Positions 16,541 through 25,296 are shown, numbered from the stretch's first letter. The stretch: DNA of 64,000 nt from Rufibacter sp. XAAS-G3-1 (GCF_013623775.1 NZ_JABFAM010000017.1:1-64000), one strand, 5' to 3'. Numbers and translations are program-made. Notes: generated by a model not told the origin, from the letters alone.

Positions 16541-16634
16541 TTCGGGAGTCCTACTCCCGAACCTGCCTGCTGCGGAGTTCTACTCCGCCCGAAACCAGGG
16601 GCAGGTGTTGCAAAAGAAGGGGAGTAGAACTCCC
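16541..16634. repeat. Cluster of GGAGT-NNN-ACTCC hairpins
   Basis: Three short palindromes of the same design are strung together: TTCGGGAGT-CCT-ACTCCCGAA (16541-16561), GCGGAGT-TCT-ACTCCGC (16572-16588) and GGGAGT-AGA-ACTCCC (16620-16634). ACCTGCC at 16561-16567 pairs with GGCAGGT at 16600-16606 around the second. Arms differ between hairpins but stay self-complementary. They fill part of the 566-base gap before the RemB/Wzi-like gene. Confidence 0.8.
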
Positions 16635-16842
16635 GGCAGTACGCTTCCAGAGTGGAACACCAGAAGAGCGGGTTGATTCACGTTTGCTAATCAGGTATTC
16701 CCGAGATTCTTTTTATTGGTGTTCCATAATAATTGGTATTGCATCTTCAACCCGCCTTCTCCTCCTCCTCCCCCCTTTGAAGGGGATGACCGGGAATGCT
16801 TGCGTTGAGAGCAGTCAGCGGTCATAAGTCCCCACCACCGCT

Positions 16843-16878
16843 GTTTTTGCCCTACTTTTTCAAAAGCAGGCAAAAAAC
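16843..16878. repeat. P36 element, copy 9
   Basis: A 36-bp copy, GTTTTTGCCC to GGCAAAAAAC, about 110 bases upstream of the RemB/Wzi-like gene. Confidence 0.6.
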
Positions 16879-16987
16879 AACTCAGGACTCAGAACCCAAG
16901 ACTCAGAACTCCCCTAAGGCAACCTGTTGGCCTTGGGAAGAGTACACGGTCAAAATTCCGCTATCTTCGCGTTATCAATCCCTTCTT

Positions 16988-18682
16988 ATGAGAAAAACAT
17001 ACCGTCTGCTGTTGGGTCTATTTTTTCTGGCGGGTTCAGCAACGGCGCAGGATGCCACCGTGCCGCTGAACCCAGATGTGTACCGCGTCATTGACCGTTA
17101 CCATATCAAGCACAACACCGAAGACCTGCATACGTCTTTCCGGCCGTACGGCCGCGCGCGGGTTGCTAGGCTGGCCGAGGAAGCCCGCCAACATACCGCC
17201 TCCGGCTCCCCCACTGACGAGTACAACATCAATTACCTGCTCAACGACAACTGGAACTACACCCGTGACTCCCGCAACAATGCGACGCAACGGTCTTTAG
17301 GCCCGTTTTTCAAAAACAAGACCGATCTCTACCACTATGAAAGCGAAGACTTCACCCTGCGCGTGAACCCGGTCATAGGGCTGCAGGCGGGCAAAGACAC
17401 AGAGACCGACGGTTTGCGCTACATTAACACCCGCGGGCTACAGGTGGAAGGCACCATTGACAAAAAACTGGGTTTTTACACTTTTCTAGCTGATAACCAG
17501 GCAAAACTGCCGGGGTACGTGAACGAGCGGGTGTCGCGGGACAACATTGTGCCGCATGAAGCTTATTGGAAAACCTTCGGGAATGGGGGCGGTTATGACT
17601 TTTTCTCGGCCAGAGGTTACATCAACTACGCGGCTACCAAGCACATCAGCGTGATGCTGGGCCATGACAGAAACTTCATAGGCAACGGGTACCGCTCCAT
17701 GATTCTGTCTGATTACTCGGCCCCGTACTTCTTCCTGAAACTACAGACGCAAATCTGGAAACTACAGTACACCAACCTGTACGCCGAACTCACCCAAAAC
17801 TTTCAGCAGGCCGACCAACTCTACGACAAGAAGTACATGACGCTGCACCACCTCAGCGTGAACATTTTGCCTAACCTGAACGTGGGCGTGTTTGAATCGG
17901 TCATCTTCGGGCGGGACAGGGGCCGTTTTGAGTTGCAGTACCTGAATCCGGTAATTTTCTACCGAAGTGTGGAGCAAGGCCTGGGCTCTGAAGACAACGC
18001 CCTGCTGGGGATGGATTTCAAGTGGAATATCTACAACCGCGTGCAGCTCTACGGGCAAGCCGTACTGGATGAATTCCTGATTAGTGAACTGCGGGCCGGC
18101 AACGGTTGGTGGGGAAACAAATTCGGCCTGCAAGGCGGAGCCAAGTACATGGATGCCTTCGGGGTTTCTAACCTTGATTTACAGGGAGAACTGAATGTGG
18201 CCCGCCCCTACACGTACCAGCACGAAGACCAGTCCAAGAACTACCAGCACTATTTGCAGCCGCTGGCGCACCCCATGGGCGCGAACTTTGCCGAGGCCGT
18301 CGCCATTGTGCGGTACCAGCCTTTGCCTAAGCTAACCCTTACCGCCAAAGCCATTGCCACCCGTTACGGCCAAGACCCGTTCCCTACCGTTGACCCGCTA
18401 GACCCAGAAGGCGGCCTCATGGAATACAACTACGGCGGCAATGTCTTGAAGCCCTACACCACCCGCCCCGGCGACTACGGCTTTGAGATTGGAAGCGGCG
18501 TCACCACAGACCAGTTCTACGGCGAAGCCACCGCCTCTTTCCAGTTGATGTACAACATGTTCCTGGACGTGACCCAGGTAGTGCGCCGCGCCAACGCGAA
18601 TGACAGCCGTTTTGACCGAAACACCTCCTTTTCGGCGGTGTCTTTCCGGTGGAACATTCCGCAGCGTACGCACGCGTTTTAG
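16988..18682 (+). CDS. RemB/Wzi-like outer-membrane barrel protein
   Basis: A 564-residue secreted protein with a signal peptide (MRKTYRLLLGLFFLAGSATA, cleaved before QDATV). The rest is rich in aromatic beta strands and ends in a barrel-like strand with TSFSAVSFRWNIPQ. It resembles the capsule-assembly Wzi family and the gliding-motility protein RemB, which share this fold. Diagnostic-looking parts are GHDRNFIGNGYRSMILSD and a mid-section RFELQYLNPVIFYRSVEQG. I chose the ATG at 16988 because it starts the signal peptide; the upstream 64 codons are intergenic repeats. It probably acts in surface polysaccharide retention or motility. Confidence 0.8.
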   Translation: MRKTYRLLLGLFFLAGSATAQDATVPLNPDVYRVIDRYHIKHNTEDLHTSFRPYGRARVARLAEEARQHTASGSPTDEYNINYLLNDNWNYTRDSRNNATQRSLGPFFKNKTDLYHYESEDFTLRVNPVIGLQAGKDTETDGLRYINTRGLQVEGTIDKKLGFYTFLADNQAKLPGYVNERVSRDNIVPHEAYWKTFGNGGGYDFFSARGYINYAATKHISVMLGHDRNFIGNGYRSMILSDYSAPYFFLKLQTQIWKLQYTNLYAELTQNFQQADQLYDKKYMTLHHLSVNILPNLNVGVFESVIFGRDRGRFELQYLNPVIFYRSVEQGLGSEDNALLGMDFKWNIYNRVQLYGQAVLDEFLISELRAGNGWWGNKFGLQGGAKYMDAFGVSNLDLQGELNVARPYTYQHEDQSKNYQHYLQPLAHPMGANFAEAVAIVRYQPLPKLTLTAKAIATRYGQDPFPTVDPLDPEGGLMEYNYGGNVLKPYTTRPGDYGFEIGSGVTTDQFYGEATASFQLMYNMFLDVTQVVRRANANDSRFDRNTSFSAVSFRWNIPQRTHAF

Positions 18683-18690
18683 AGACTCCT

Positions 18691-18826
18691 CCCTCGCTCG
18701 CCTCCCTCGCTCGCCTCCCTCGCTCGCCTCCGGCGAGTGTGACTTACTTGCAGCCTCTGGCTGCGTGAGAGATAGGCAGACTTTACCCGACCACAGGCAG
18801 CTCACACTCGCCAGAGGCGAGCGAGG
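18691..18826. repeat. 13-nt tandem repeat running into an inverted repeat
   Basis: Three exact copies of CCCTCGCTCGCCT occupy 18691-18729. The last copy begins the left arm of a near-perfect inverted repeat of about 25 bp, 18718-18742 with 18802-18826 (right arm ending GAGGCGAGCGAGG). The 60-base interior contains the smaller hairpin GCAGCC-TCT-GGCTGC. Confidence 0.8.
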
Positions 18827-18840
18827 ATAAACTCATTCAC

Positions 18841-18866
18841 AGGGGCAACCACCAGGGGTTGCCCCT
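18841..18866. repeat. Palindrome AGGGGCAACC...GGTTGCCCCT
   Basis: A 26-bp dyad around ACCAGG. The same GGCAACCACCAGGG core recurs in the inverted repeat at 41402-41467. Confidence 0.75.
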
Positions 18867-18882
18867 CCAATAAAGGAGGGCG

Positions 18883-18918
18883 GTTTTAGGCCTATTTTCC
18901 AGAAAACAGGCCTAAAAC
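18883..18918. repeat. P36 element, copy 10 (near-perfect)
   Basis: Almost exact consensus: GTTTTAGGCCTATTTTCC joined to AGAAAACAGGCCTAAAAC, with flanking GC and GC also pairing. Its right edge is 41 bases before the -7 box of the ABC exporter. Confidence 0.85.
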
Positions 18919-18940
18919 CGCGCCTTCACACCACATGCGG

Positions 18941-18978
18941 TTTCATTCCTGCAAAGCCGTACCTTTGCAGGAATGAAA
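18941..18978. promoter_or_regulatory. Operator-like 16-bp perfect dyad over promoter and start codon
   Basis: TTTCATTCCTGCAAAG, a 6-base spacer CCGTAC, then CTTTGCAGGAATGAAA form a perfect inverted repeat. The -7 box TACCTTTG (18960-18967) spans spacer and right arm. The ATG of the ABC exporter (18973) lies inside the right arm. A repressor bound here would block initiation; alternatively, the RNA would hide the start codon. Confidence 0.75.
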
Positions 18979-20805
18979 ACTTATTTCCGCATTTTAAATT
19001 TTGCGCGGCCGTTTAGCCAGTTCGTTCCGTGGTACGCCTTCGCCACTCTATTGGCGACCATCTTTGGGGTACTCAACTTCGGGTTACTGGCTCCTTTGCT
19101 GAAAGTACTGTTTGGGCAGGCCGAAAGCATGGCTGACATACCGGCGGTGGTGCCGGCGTTTGAATTCAACATTGCCTGGTTCACCAAGTTCTTCTACTAC
19201 CACGTGGGGCAAATCATCCAGGCCGAAGGCAGCATTGGGGCCTTGCGCTTTATCTGTATCCTGCTGGTGATCTCGGTACTGCTGGCCAACGTGTTCCGTT
19301 ACATCGGCCTCCGGATTGAAGGCGTGATACGGGCCAGAGTAGTGAAGAACCTGAGAATGCAGGTATTTGAACGCCTTACCCAACTGCAACTAGGCTTTTT
19401 CTCCAACCAACGCAAAGGCAACATCATGTCTACGCTCACCAATGACGTGCAGGAAGTAGAAAACTCGGTGGTGAGTACCTTAAACGTGCTGTTTCGCGAG
19501 CCTTTTCTGCTGATTGGCTATTTTGTGGTGCTTTTCTACATCTCGCCGCAGCTCACGTTTTTCAGTTTGCTTGTGCTGCCGCTCTCAGGCTTGGTTATTT
19601 CCACCATCTCCAAAAAGCTGAAGCGCCAGTCTACCCAGGGGCAAGACGCGCTGGGTTCCATCTTAGGCATTATTGACGAAACGTTGGGTGGTTTGCGCGT
19701 GATCAAAGGCTTCAATGCGCAGCCTTATGTCCTGAACAAGTTCAGGGAAAGCAACAGCCTGTACGCCCGCATCATCACGTCCATGAACAACAAACGCAGC
19801 CTGGCCTCGCCTTTCTCTGAGTTCATGGGCGTTTCGGCCGTGGCCGGAATTCTGTTCTACGGTGGCTCTCTGGTGTTGCGCGGCGAGTCTGATCTGGGCG
19901 GCGAGGATTTGATTGCGTACTTGGCCTTGTTTTCGCAGGTACTGGTGCCGGTAAAAGCCATCTCCAACGCCTTCAGCAACATCCAGCGCGGCCTGGTCTC
20001 CGGGGAACGGGTGCTTGCCTTGATAGACACCGAGCCGCTGATCCGGGATCGGCCAGATTCCAAAGCCCTGCCCGAGTTCACCGATGCCATTGAGTTCAGG
20101 AACGTGGGCTTCCAGTACGCCAATGATCCCATTCTGCAAGACATCAACCTGCGGATTCCCAAAGGCAAAACCATTGCGCTGGTAGGCCCCTCGGGCGGCG
20201 GGAAGTCTACCTTAGCAGATTTGCTTCCGCGGTTCTATGACCCCACCCAAGGCACCATCACCATTGACGGCCAGGATCTGCGGGATTGCTCCCTGTTTTC
20301 GGTGCGGGAGCAGATGGGCATTGTCACGCAGGAATCTATCCTGTTCAATGACACCATTTTCAACAACATCGCCTTCAACAAAACCGATGCCACCGAGGCG
20401 GAAGTCATGGCCGCGGCCAAAATCGCCAATGCCCACGAGTTCATCCTGCAGTCGCCGGACGGCTACCAGACCTTGATTGGTGACCGGGGCGGCAAACTAT
20501 CGGGTGGGCAGCGGCAGCGCCTGAGCATTGCCCGCGCCATCCTCAAAAACCCGTCCATCCTGATCATGGATGAGGCCACCTCGGCCTTGGACACGGAGTC
20601 TGAGAAGCTGGTGCAGGAAGCGTTGGCCAACCTAATGAAGAACCGCACCTCCATTGTCATCGCCCACCGCCTCAGTACCATCCAGCACGCAGATGAGATC
20701 ATTGTGCTGCAAAGCGGCCGTATAGTAGAGCGCGGGAACCATGCCCAGTTGGTACAGCAAGGCGGCCTGTACTTCAAACTCACGCAAATGCAGCACACCG
20801 TCTAA
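18973..20805 (+). CDS. ABC transporter, permease-ATPase fusion (MsbA-like)
   Basis: A 610-residue half-transporter that would act as a homodimeric exporter in the inner membrane. Six membrane helices fill about residues 15-330. The ATPase domain follows, with Walker A LVGPSGGGKST (about 397-407), signature LSGGQRQR, Walker B ILIMDEATSALD and the switch histidine in IVIAHRLSTI. The closest familiar family is MsbA-type lipid or drug exporters; the substrate is not determinable. Expression is likely controlled at the dyad over its promoter and start codon. Confidence 0.93.
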   Translation: MKTYFRILNFARPFSQFVPWYAFATLLATIFGVLNFGLLAPLLKVLFGQAESMADIPAVVPAFEFNIAWFTKFFYYHVGQIIQAEGSIGALRFICILLVISVLLANVFRYIGLRIEGVIRARVVKNLRMQVFERLTQLQLGFFSNQRKGNIMSTLTNDVQEVENSVVSTLNVLFREPFLLIGYFVVLFYISPQLTFFSLLVLPLSGLVISTISKKLKRQSTQGQDALGSILGIIDETLGGLRVIKGFNAQPYVLNKFRESNSLYARIITSMNNKRSLASPFSEFMGVSAVAGILFYGGSLVLRGESDLGGEDLIAYLALFSQVLVPVKAISNAFSNIQRGLVSGERVLALIDTEPLIRDRPDSKALPEFTDAIEFRNVGFQYANDPILQDINLRIPKGKTIALVGPSGGGKSTLADLLPRFYDPTQGTITIDGQDLRDCSLFSVREQMGIVTQESILFNDTIFNNIAFNKTDATEAEVMAAAKIANAHEFILQSPDGYQTLIGDRGGKLSGGQRQRLSIARAILKNPSILIMDEATSALDTESEKLVQEALANLMKNRTSIVIAHRLSTIQHADEIIVLQSGRIVERGNHAQLVQQGGLYFKLTQMQHTV

Positions 20806-20835
20806 GAACAGTTGATTCTCTACCTCCCAGAGGCC

Positions 20836-20871
20836 GTTTTACGCCTGTTTTGACAAAAGCAGGCGTAAAAC
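20836..20871. repeat. P36 element, copy 11 (perfect arms)
   Basis: GTTTTACGCCTG pairs exactly with CAGGCGTAAAAC, and flanking GCC/GGC also pairs. Relative to consensus, G has changed to C in the left arm with the matching C to G in the right arm. It is just after the ABC exporter stop. Positions 20872-21074 hold only repeat-like GGAGGGG sequence and no gene. Confidence 0.85.
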
Positions 20872-21074
20872 GGCTTCCTTGTTTTAAATCTGCTGTGCGT
20901 AGAGTTAGCGCCAGCGCTCTACGCACCTTAGGACAGCCAATCTCCTGATGGGCGTAACGGAAAAGTTATTGGCACAGACGCTCGCAGGCCTTTGGAGCAA
21001 ACGACAAAGCGGCGGCAGACAAAACTCCCCTTCTAGTTTAGGAGGGGTGCCCGAAGGGCGGGGTGGTGAAACCT

Positions 21075-21110
21075 GATTTGAGGCTGTTTTCTGGAAAACA
21101 GACCTGAAAC
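21075..21110. repeat. P36 element, copy 12
   Basis: A 36-bp copy, GATTTGAGGC to GACCTGAAAC, with the core TGTTTTCTGGAAAACA. It lies about 90 bases upstream of the gene at 21204. Confidence 0.7.
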
Positions 21111-21203
21111 GCGGCACTTTCCTTCTCTACCACAGCTATTTCGCGGCGTTTGCGTACAGCCTATAATATTCATTATTCTTAATGTTTAGTAACCCGTACG
21201 TCT

Positions 21204-21713
21204 ATGGAGTCTGTGAAGAAGTTCTTAAATATTCTGGTGATGGTGTATCTGCTCATCGCCTTTCTGTTCCTGTTGCGCATTCTAAGTGTGTCTAAGTTTG
21301 TGGCCTTGTTTGACTTAGCCCATGACGCGGCGTTTTACAACCGGCTGCTCTGGGTAGGGGCGGTTTTGCTTCTGGCCGAACTCTTGGTAGAAAACATGTA
21401 TATTGCCACCCTGAAACGAAGCCTGGAACGCGAGCGTAGGCAAGTCTCCCAACTGAAGTCGCAGTACTATGACCAGCAAATGGCCTTTAAGACGCAGCGC
21501 TATGACCAGCAGATGAAAACTCCGGCCGCGCCGCCTGTCCCTGATCCGGTACCGGCCAACCCGGCCACAGTTCCGCCTTCGTCCAGCCATTACACGGGAT
21601 CAGCCAAGGCCCCGGAGCAAGGCCCCATCATCACGCCTGCCCCCATGCCGCCCACGTTGCCCCCCCAGGAAAACCCCAACCTGCCGCCGACAGACCATCG
21701 GCCTTTTGCATAA
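21204..21713 (+). CDS. Membrane protein with coiled coil and proline-rich tail, unknown
   Basis: A 169-residue protein. It has two membrane helices (about residues 8-27 and 46-64) and a short coiled coil with the repeat YYDQQMAFKTQRYDQQM (about 88-104). A disordered tail of about 60 residues is very rich in proline. No family is recognised. It ends three bases before the GmhA-like gene, so the two are co-transcribed. Confidence 0.7.
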   Translation: MESVKKFLNILVMVYLLIAFLFLLRILSVSKFVALFDLAHDAAFYNRLLWVGAVLLLAELLVENMYIATLKRSLERERRQVSQLKSQYYDQQMAFKTQRYDQQMKTPAAPPVPDPVPANPATVPPSSSHYTGSAKAPEQGPIITPAPMPPTLPPQENPNLPPTDHRPFA

Positions 21714-21716
21714 TAC

Positions 21717-22301
21717 ATGACTACCTCTCCTTCGGCCCTCATTCTGCAGGAACTGCAACAAGCCCAACAAGTGCTTGCCAATTTTATGGCCCAGCCCGCC
21801 ACCCTCTCTTCCATTGAAGCAGCGGCACAACTCATGGCCACCAGCCTGAAAAACGGAGGCAAGATCCTTTCCTGCGGCAACGGCGGCTCTATGTGCGATG
21901 CCATGCACTTCGCAGAGGAACTCACCGGCCGCTACCGCGATGACCGGGCCCCTATGGCGGCTATCTCCATCTCAGATCCCAGCCACATGAGCTGTGTCAT
22001 CAATGATTACGGCTATGACCACGTGTTCTCCCGCTACGTGCAGGCGCTCATCAAACCCGGCGATGTGTTGCTAGGCATCAGCACCAGCGGCAACTCGGCC
22101 AACGTGCTCAGAGCCGCCGAGGCCGCTAAAGCGGGGGGGGCACACGTAGTTACGCTTACCGGCAAAGACGGCGGCCAACTGGCTCCGCTGAGCGATGTGG
22201 AAATAAGGGTGCCGCACTTCGGCTACGCCGATAGGATTCAGGAAATCCACATTAAGGTTATCCATATCTTGATTCTGTTGCTGGAAAAGCAGATGGCCTG
22301 A
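21717..22301 (+). CDS. gmhA: GmhA-like sedoheptulose-7-phosphate isomerase (SIS domain)
   Basis: A 194-residue SIS-domain isomerase. GmhA makes D-glycero-D-manno-heptose 7-phosphate for lipopolysaccharide core heptose. The sugar-phosphate site is visible as [20 protein letters not shown] (about residues 50-69), followed by TGRYR. The second SIS motif is [20 protein letters not shown] (about 115-134), and the C-terminal helix [13 protein letters not shown] is family-typical. Length is normal. The other heptose genes are not nearby. An L162 hairpin follows. Confidence 0.88.
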   Translation: MTTSPSALILQELQQAQQVLANFMAQPATLSSIEAAAQLMATSLKNGGKILSCGNGGSMCDAMHFAEELTGRYRDDRAPMAAISISDPSHMSCVINDYGYDHVFSRYVQALIKPGDVLLGISTSGNSANVLRAAEAAKAGGAHVVTLTGKDGGQLAPLSDVEIRVPHFGYADRIQEIHIKVIHILILLLEKQMA

Positions 22302-22338
22302 TTCTTCCTTTCAAAGAAGAAGCTAACCTGAACTGTTT

Positions 22339-22500
22339 AGAGCTTGCTGGGATTTCACCTTCGCTAGCGAAAACGACTAGAGAAAGGTTCTGCGGAAGCG
22401 TTTTTTGAGTTTCATAGCAGCGCTATGGGACAAAAAAAAGGTGAACGCAGGTTCTTTTTAGGGTCGTTTGCAGCGCAAAGATGAAATCCCAGCAAGCTCT
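22339..22500. repeat. L162 long inverted repeat, full copy
   Basis: A 162-nt imperfect hairpin. Terminal arms are AGAGCTTGCTGGGATTTCA and TGAAATCCCAGCAAGCTCT; compared with the other copies both arms changed together. The apex is CATAGC-AGC-GCTATG, again a compensated version of CGTAGC-AGC-GCTACG in the third copy. Inner stem blocks include GGTTCTGCGGAAGCG and GGTGAACGCAGGTTC. It lies alone between gmhA and yifB. Confidence 0.9.
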
Positions 22501-22577
22501 TACAGCCAAGGAATTTATTTACGTCAAGCTCTGTTGGCTCACTCAAGATAAGTTCAACTACGTATCTGAATAATTCT

Positions 22578-24116
22578 ATGCTTGTAAAGACCTTCGGGAG
22601 CGCGGTACAGGGCGTGAATGCCTTTACCATCACCATTGAAGTAAATGTTTCGCCGGGTACTAAGTATTTTATGGTGGGCCTGCCAGACAATGCCATCAAA
22701 GAAAGTGAGCAACGGATTGAGTCGGCGCTGAAACACCACGGCTACCGCATGCCGCGCCAGAAAGTAGTCATCAACATGGCCCCGGCCAACGTCCGGAAAG
22801 AAGGCTCGGCCTATGATTTACCCATTGCTTTAGGAATTCTAGCCGCCTCAGACCAACTCCTCACCAGTGAACTGGAAAATTACCTGATCATGGGCGAACT
22901 GGCGCTAGACGGCGAGGTGCGACCCGTTAAAGGAGTGCTGCCCATTGCTATTCAGGCCCGCAAAGAAGGTTTTAAAGGATTCATCCTTCCCAAACAAAAT
23001 GCCCAGGAGGCCGCTATTGTCAACAACCTGGAGGTGATTGGTGTGTCTAACCTGAAAGAGGCCATTAACTTTCTGAGCGGCAACCTTTCCATTGAGCCCT
23101 TGAAGGTAGACACCCGCGATCTGTTTCAGGTAACCGTGCACCAATACGCCGCTGACTTTGCCGATGTGCAAGGCCAGGAAAATATTAAGCGGGCGCTGGA
23201 GATTGCCGCGGCCGGGGGCCACAACGTGATCATGATCGGGCCACCGGGGGCTGGTAAAACCATGCTGGCCAAACGCCTGCCCTCCATCTTGCCCCCGCTC
23301 ACGTTGCATGAAGCCCTGGAGACCACCAAGATCCACTCGGTAGCCGGAAAATTAGGTGCCCACGGTTCTTTGATGGCTCAGCGTCCGTTCAGGGCGCCGC
23401 ACCACACCATCTCAGATGTGGCTTTGGTGGGCGGCGGCGGCAATCCGCAGCCGGGCGAGATTTCTTTGTCGCACAACGGCGTGCTTTTTCTGGATGAGTT
23501 GCCTGAGTTCAAGCGCACCGTGCTGGAGGTAATGCGCCAGCCCTTGGAAGAACGGCGGGTGACTATTTCCCGCGCCCGCCTCACCATTGATTTTCCGGCC
23601 AATTTTATGTTGGTGGCCAGCATGAACCCGTGCCCCTGCGGCTTTTACAACGACCCCAATAAGGATTGCGTCTGCGGCCCGGGCGTGGTGCAGCGTTACT
23701 TAAACAAGGTGAGCGGCCCCTTGCTAGACCGTATTGACCTGCACGTAGAAGTAACGCCCGTTTCTTTTGACCAGATGACCGAGACCCGCAAGTCTGAAAC
23801 CAGTGCTGATATACGGGAACGGGTGGAACGGGCGCGCCAATGGCAGGCCAAACGGTTTGAAGCCTTCCCAGACATTCACTCTAACGCCATGATGCCGCCA
23901 CAAATGGTAAAAGACCTTTGCCGCATCAACGAAGCAGGCCGTTTGCTACTGAAAAAAGCCATGGAAAAGCTGGGACTCTCGGCGCGGGCGTATGACCGCA
24001 TCTTAAAAGTCAGCCGCACCATCGCTGATTTATCGGGCTCAGATGACATCAAGATAGAACACTTGGCCGAGGCCATTCAGTACCGCAGCCTGGATCGCGA
24101 AGGTTGGGCCGGGTAA
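22578..24116 (+). CDS. YifB/ComM family Mg-chelatase-like AAA ATPase
   Basis: A 512-residue protein of the ComM/YifB family; ComM is a branch-migration helicase in natural transformation of some bacteria. The N-terminal fragment resembles a ribosomal S5 domain 2-like fold ([18 protein letters not shown]). The AAA core has Walker [16 protein letters not shown] (about 217-231) and sensor residues in [18 protein letters not shown]. The C-terminal Mg-chelatase helical region ends with [20 protein letters not shown]. Length and features are complete. Confidence 0.93.
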   Translation: MLVKTFGSAVQGVNAFTITIEVNVSPGTKYFMVGLPDNAIKESEQRIESALKHHGYRMPRQKVVINMAPANVRKEGSAYDLPIALGILAASDQLLTSELENYLIMGELALDGEVRPVKGVLPIAIQARKEGFKGFILPKQNAQEAAIVNNLEVIGVSNLKEAINFLSGNLSIEPLKVDTRDLFQVTVHQYAADFADVQGQENIKRALEIAAAGGHNVIMIGPPGAGKTMLAKRLPSILPPLTLHEALETTKIHSVAGKLGAHGSLMAQRPFRAPHHTISDVALVGGGGNPQPGEISLSHNGVLFLDELPEFKRTVLEVMRQPLEERRVTISRARLTIDFPANFMLVASMNPCPCGFYNDPNKDCVCGPGVVQRYLNKVSGPLLDRIDLHVEVTPVSFDQMTETRKSETSADIRERVERARQWQAKRFEAFPDIHSNAMMPPQMVKDLCRINEAGRLLLKKAMEKLGLSARAYDRILKVSRTIADLSGSDDIKIEHLAEAIQYRSLDREGWAG

Positions 24117-24153
24117 TTTTACTGGTTTCCACTTCATTCTTGCTTACTGTGCC

Positions 24154-24200
24154 CCTGCCTTTACTTTTCCCTGGATGGAAAAAGTAAAGGCAGGATTTTT
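24154..24200 (+). terminator. Terminator of yifB
   Basis: CCTGCCTTTACTTTTCC pairs with GGAAAAAGTAAAGGCAGG and is followed by ATTTTTT. The rest of 24117-24435 shows no gene and no P36; a weak TTG/TACTTTAT promoter candidate lies near 24250-24275. Confidence 0.9.
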
Positions 24201-24435
24201 TCTCAGCATTTCAGCTTTGTGCTTAGGGGTTTAGGCGGCAACGGATGTCTTGCAGTTAGTGAAAGTCCGTACTTTATGGAAGTGCCCTTTCAGGTGCTTT
24301 AGTAGGCTTTCTTAGCAGGTTAAACCAGGAACATTTACCTAGTTATAAGTATATACTTAAGCCCCAATTATCCTTAACTAGCAGTCACTTAGAGAAATAC
24401 CAGTTAAATTATGTAAAACCTCAAAGATCCCAATC

Positions 24436-25050
24436 ATGAAAAAAATTTTACTAGTTGTTGCCGCATTATTTATCACCTACTTTTCCCAAGCCCAAGGCAT
24501 TAAGCTAGGGTTGAAAGCGGGAGGAAACTACAGCAACGTTACGGGTGATGAAACAGAAGACCTTGAGTCTTTGTTCGGACTTCATGCTGGTGTCATCTTA
24601 GACTATGGTATTTCTGAGATGGTCTCCATTCGTCCAGAATTACTTTATTCTATGAAAGGGGCAAAACTAGAAATTAGTGATGCTGACGACGCTATTATAA
24701 AAAGCAGGTTTCATTATTTAGATGTTCCAATTCTCGCCCACATCAATGCTGGGGGCCTTTTCTTTGAGCTTGGGCCCACTGTCGGTTTCAAATTATCTTC
24801 TTCTACCACTATAGAAGTTGATGGTGAAGAGATAGATGAAGAAGAGTTTGGCATAAGCGATGGAGATGATGGGATGAAGAATTTTGAGATTGGGTACGCG
24901 GCAGGCTTAGGGTACCAACTTCCAATGGGAGTTGGCATTGGTTTACGGTACCAAGGCGGGATATCCAGCATAAATGAGAATGACGATGATCCTAAACAAC
25001 GCAACTCCGTTTTCCAACTATCATTAAGCTATATGTTTGGAGGCAGATAA
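24436..25050 (+). CDS. Outer-membrane beta-barrel protein 1 of 5 (PF13568-like)
   Basis: A 204-residue secreted small barrel. The signal peptide is MKKILLVVAALFITYFSQAQ. Next comes the family's first strand GIKLGLKAGGNYSNVTG, the landmark MVSIRPELLYSMKGAK and the turn GYAAGLGYQLP. The last strand is SVFQLSLSYMFGGR, ending in an aromatic strand as outer-membrane barrels do. The putative loops are very acidic (DETEDLES, DGEEIDEEEF, ENDDDPK). Subgroup with copies 2 and 3. Function unknown; it may be a structural or adhesive porin-fold protein. Confidence 0.85.
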   Translation: MKKILLVVAALFITYFSQAQGIKLGLKAGGNYSNVTGDETEDLESLFGLHAGVILDYGISEMVSIRPELLYSMKGAKLEISDADDAIIKSRFHYLDVPILAHINAGGLFFELGPTVGFKLSSSTTIEVDGEEIDEEEFGISDGDDGMKNFEIGYAAGLGYQLPMGVGIGLRYQGGISSINENDDDPKQRNSVFQLSLSYMFGGR

Positions 25051-25061
25051 CTCAATTACAT

Positions 25062-25089
25062 AAAAAAGGCCTGCTAGCAGGCCTTTTTT
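25062..25089 (+). terminator. Terminator of barrel gene 1
   Basis: AAAAAAGGCCTGCTAGCAGGCCTTTTTT, read as arms AAAAAAGGCCTGCT and AGCAGGCCTTTTTT. Confidence 0.9.
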
Positions 25090-25139
25090 ATGCCTTTTCG
25101 TGTAGTACCAACTAGTATTTACCTACTTCCCTTGGTTTC

Positions 25140-25165
25140 CTGGCGCAAACGTCCGCTTGCGCCAG
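25140..25165. repeat. CTGGCGC-type hairpin
   Basis: CTGGCGCAA and TTGCGCCAG enclose an 8-base spacer. The same termini bound the element at 51619-51823, and a decayed version is at 55632-55657. Confidence 0.8.
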
Positions 25166-25260
25166 AATTCATGTAGCCAGTAATAAAGCTTTATGTGATT
25201 GGGGATAAGTAGCCGCTTAGGGTTCACCGTCTAGGAGAACGGATGAGTAAGTTAATTTCC

Positions 25261-25296
25261 TGTTTAAAGCCCACTTTCCCTAAAACTGCCCCAAAC
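25261..25296. repeat. P36 element, copy 13
   Basis: A 36-bp copy, TGTTTAAAGC to CCCAAAC, in the 416-base gap between barrel genes 1 and 2. Confidence 0.5.

Noticed and set aside
20905-21117. Minus-strand frame of 70 codons after the ABC exporter
   Set aside because: It is built from intergenic repeats and a P36 copy; no RBS and no protein-like pattern.
22578-24116. Magnesium chelatase for chlorophyll synthesis
   Set aside because: The domain order and the N-terminal S5-like fragment are those of YifB/ComM; no other pigment chelatase subunit is near.
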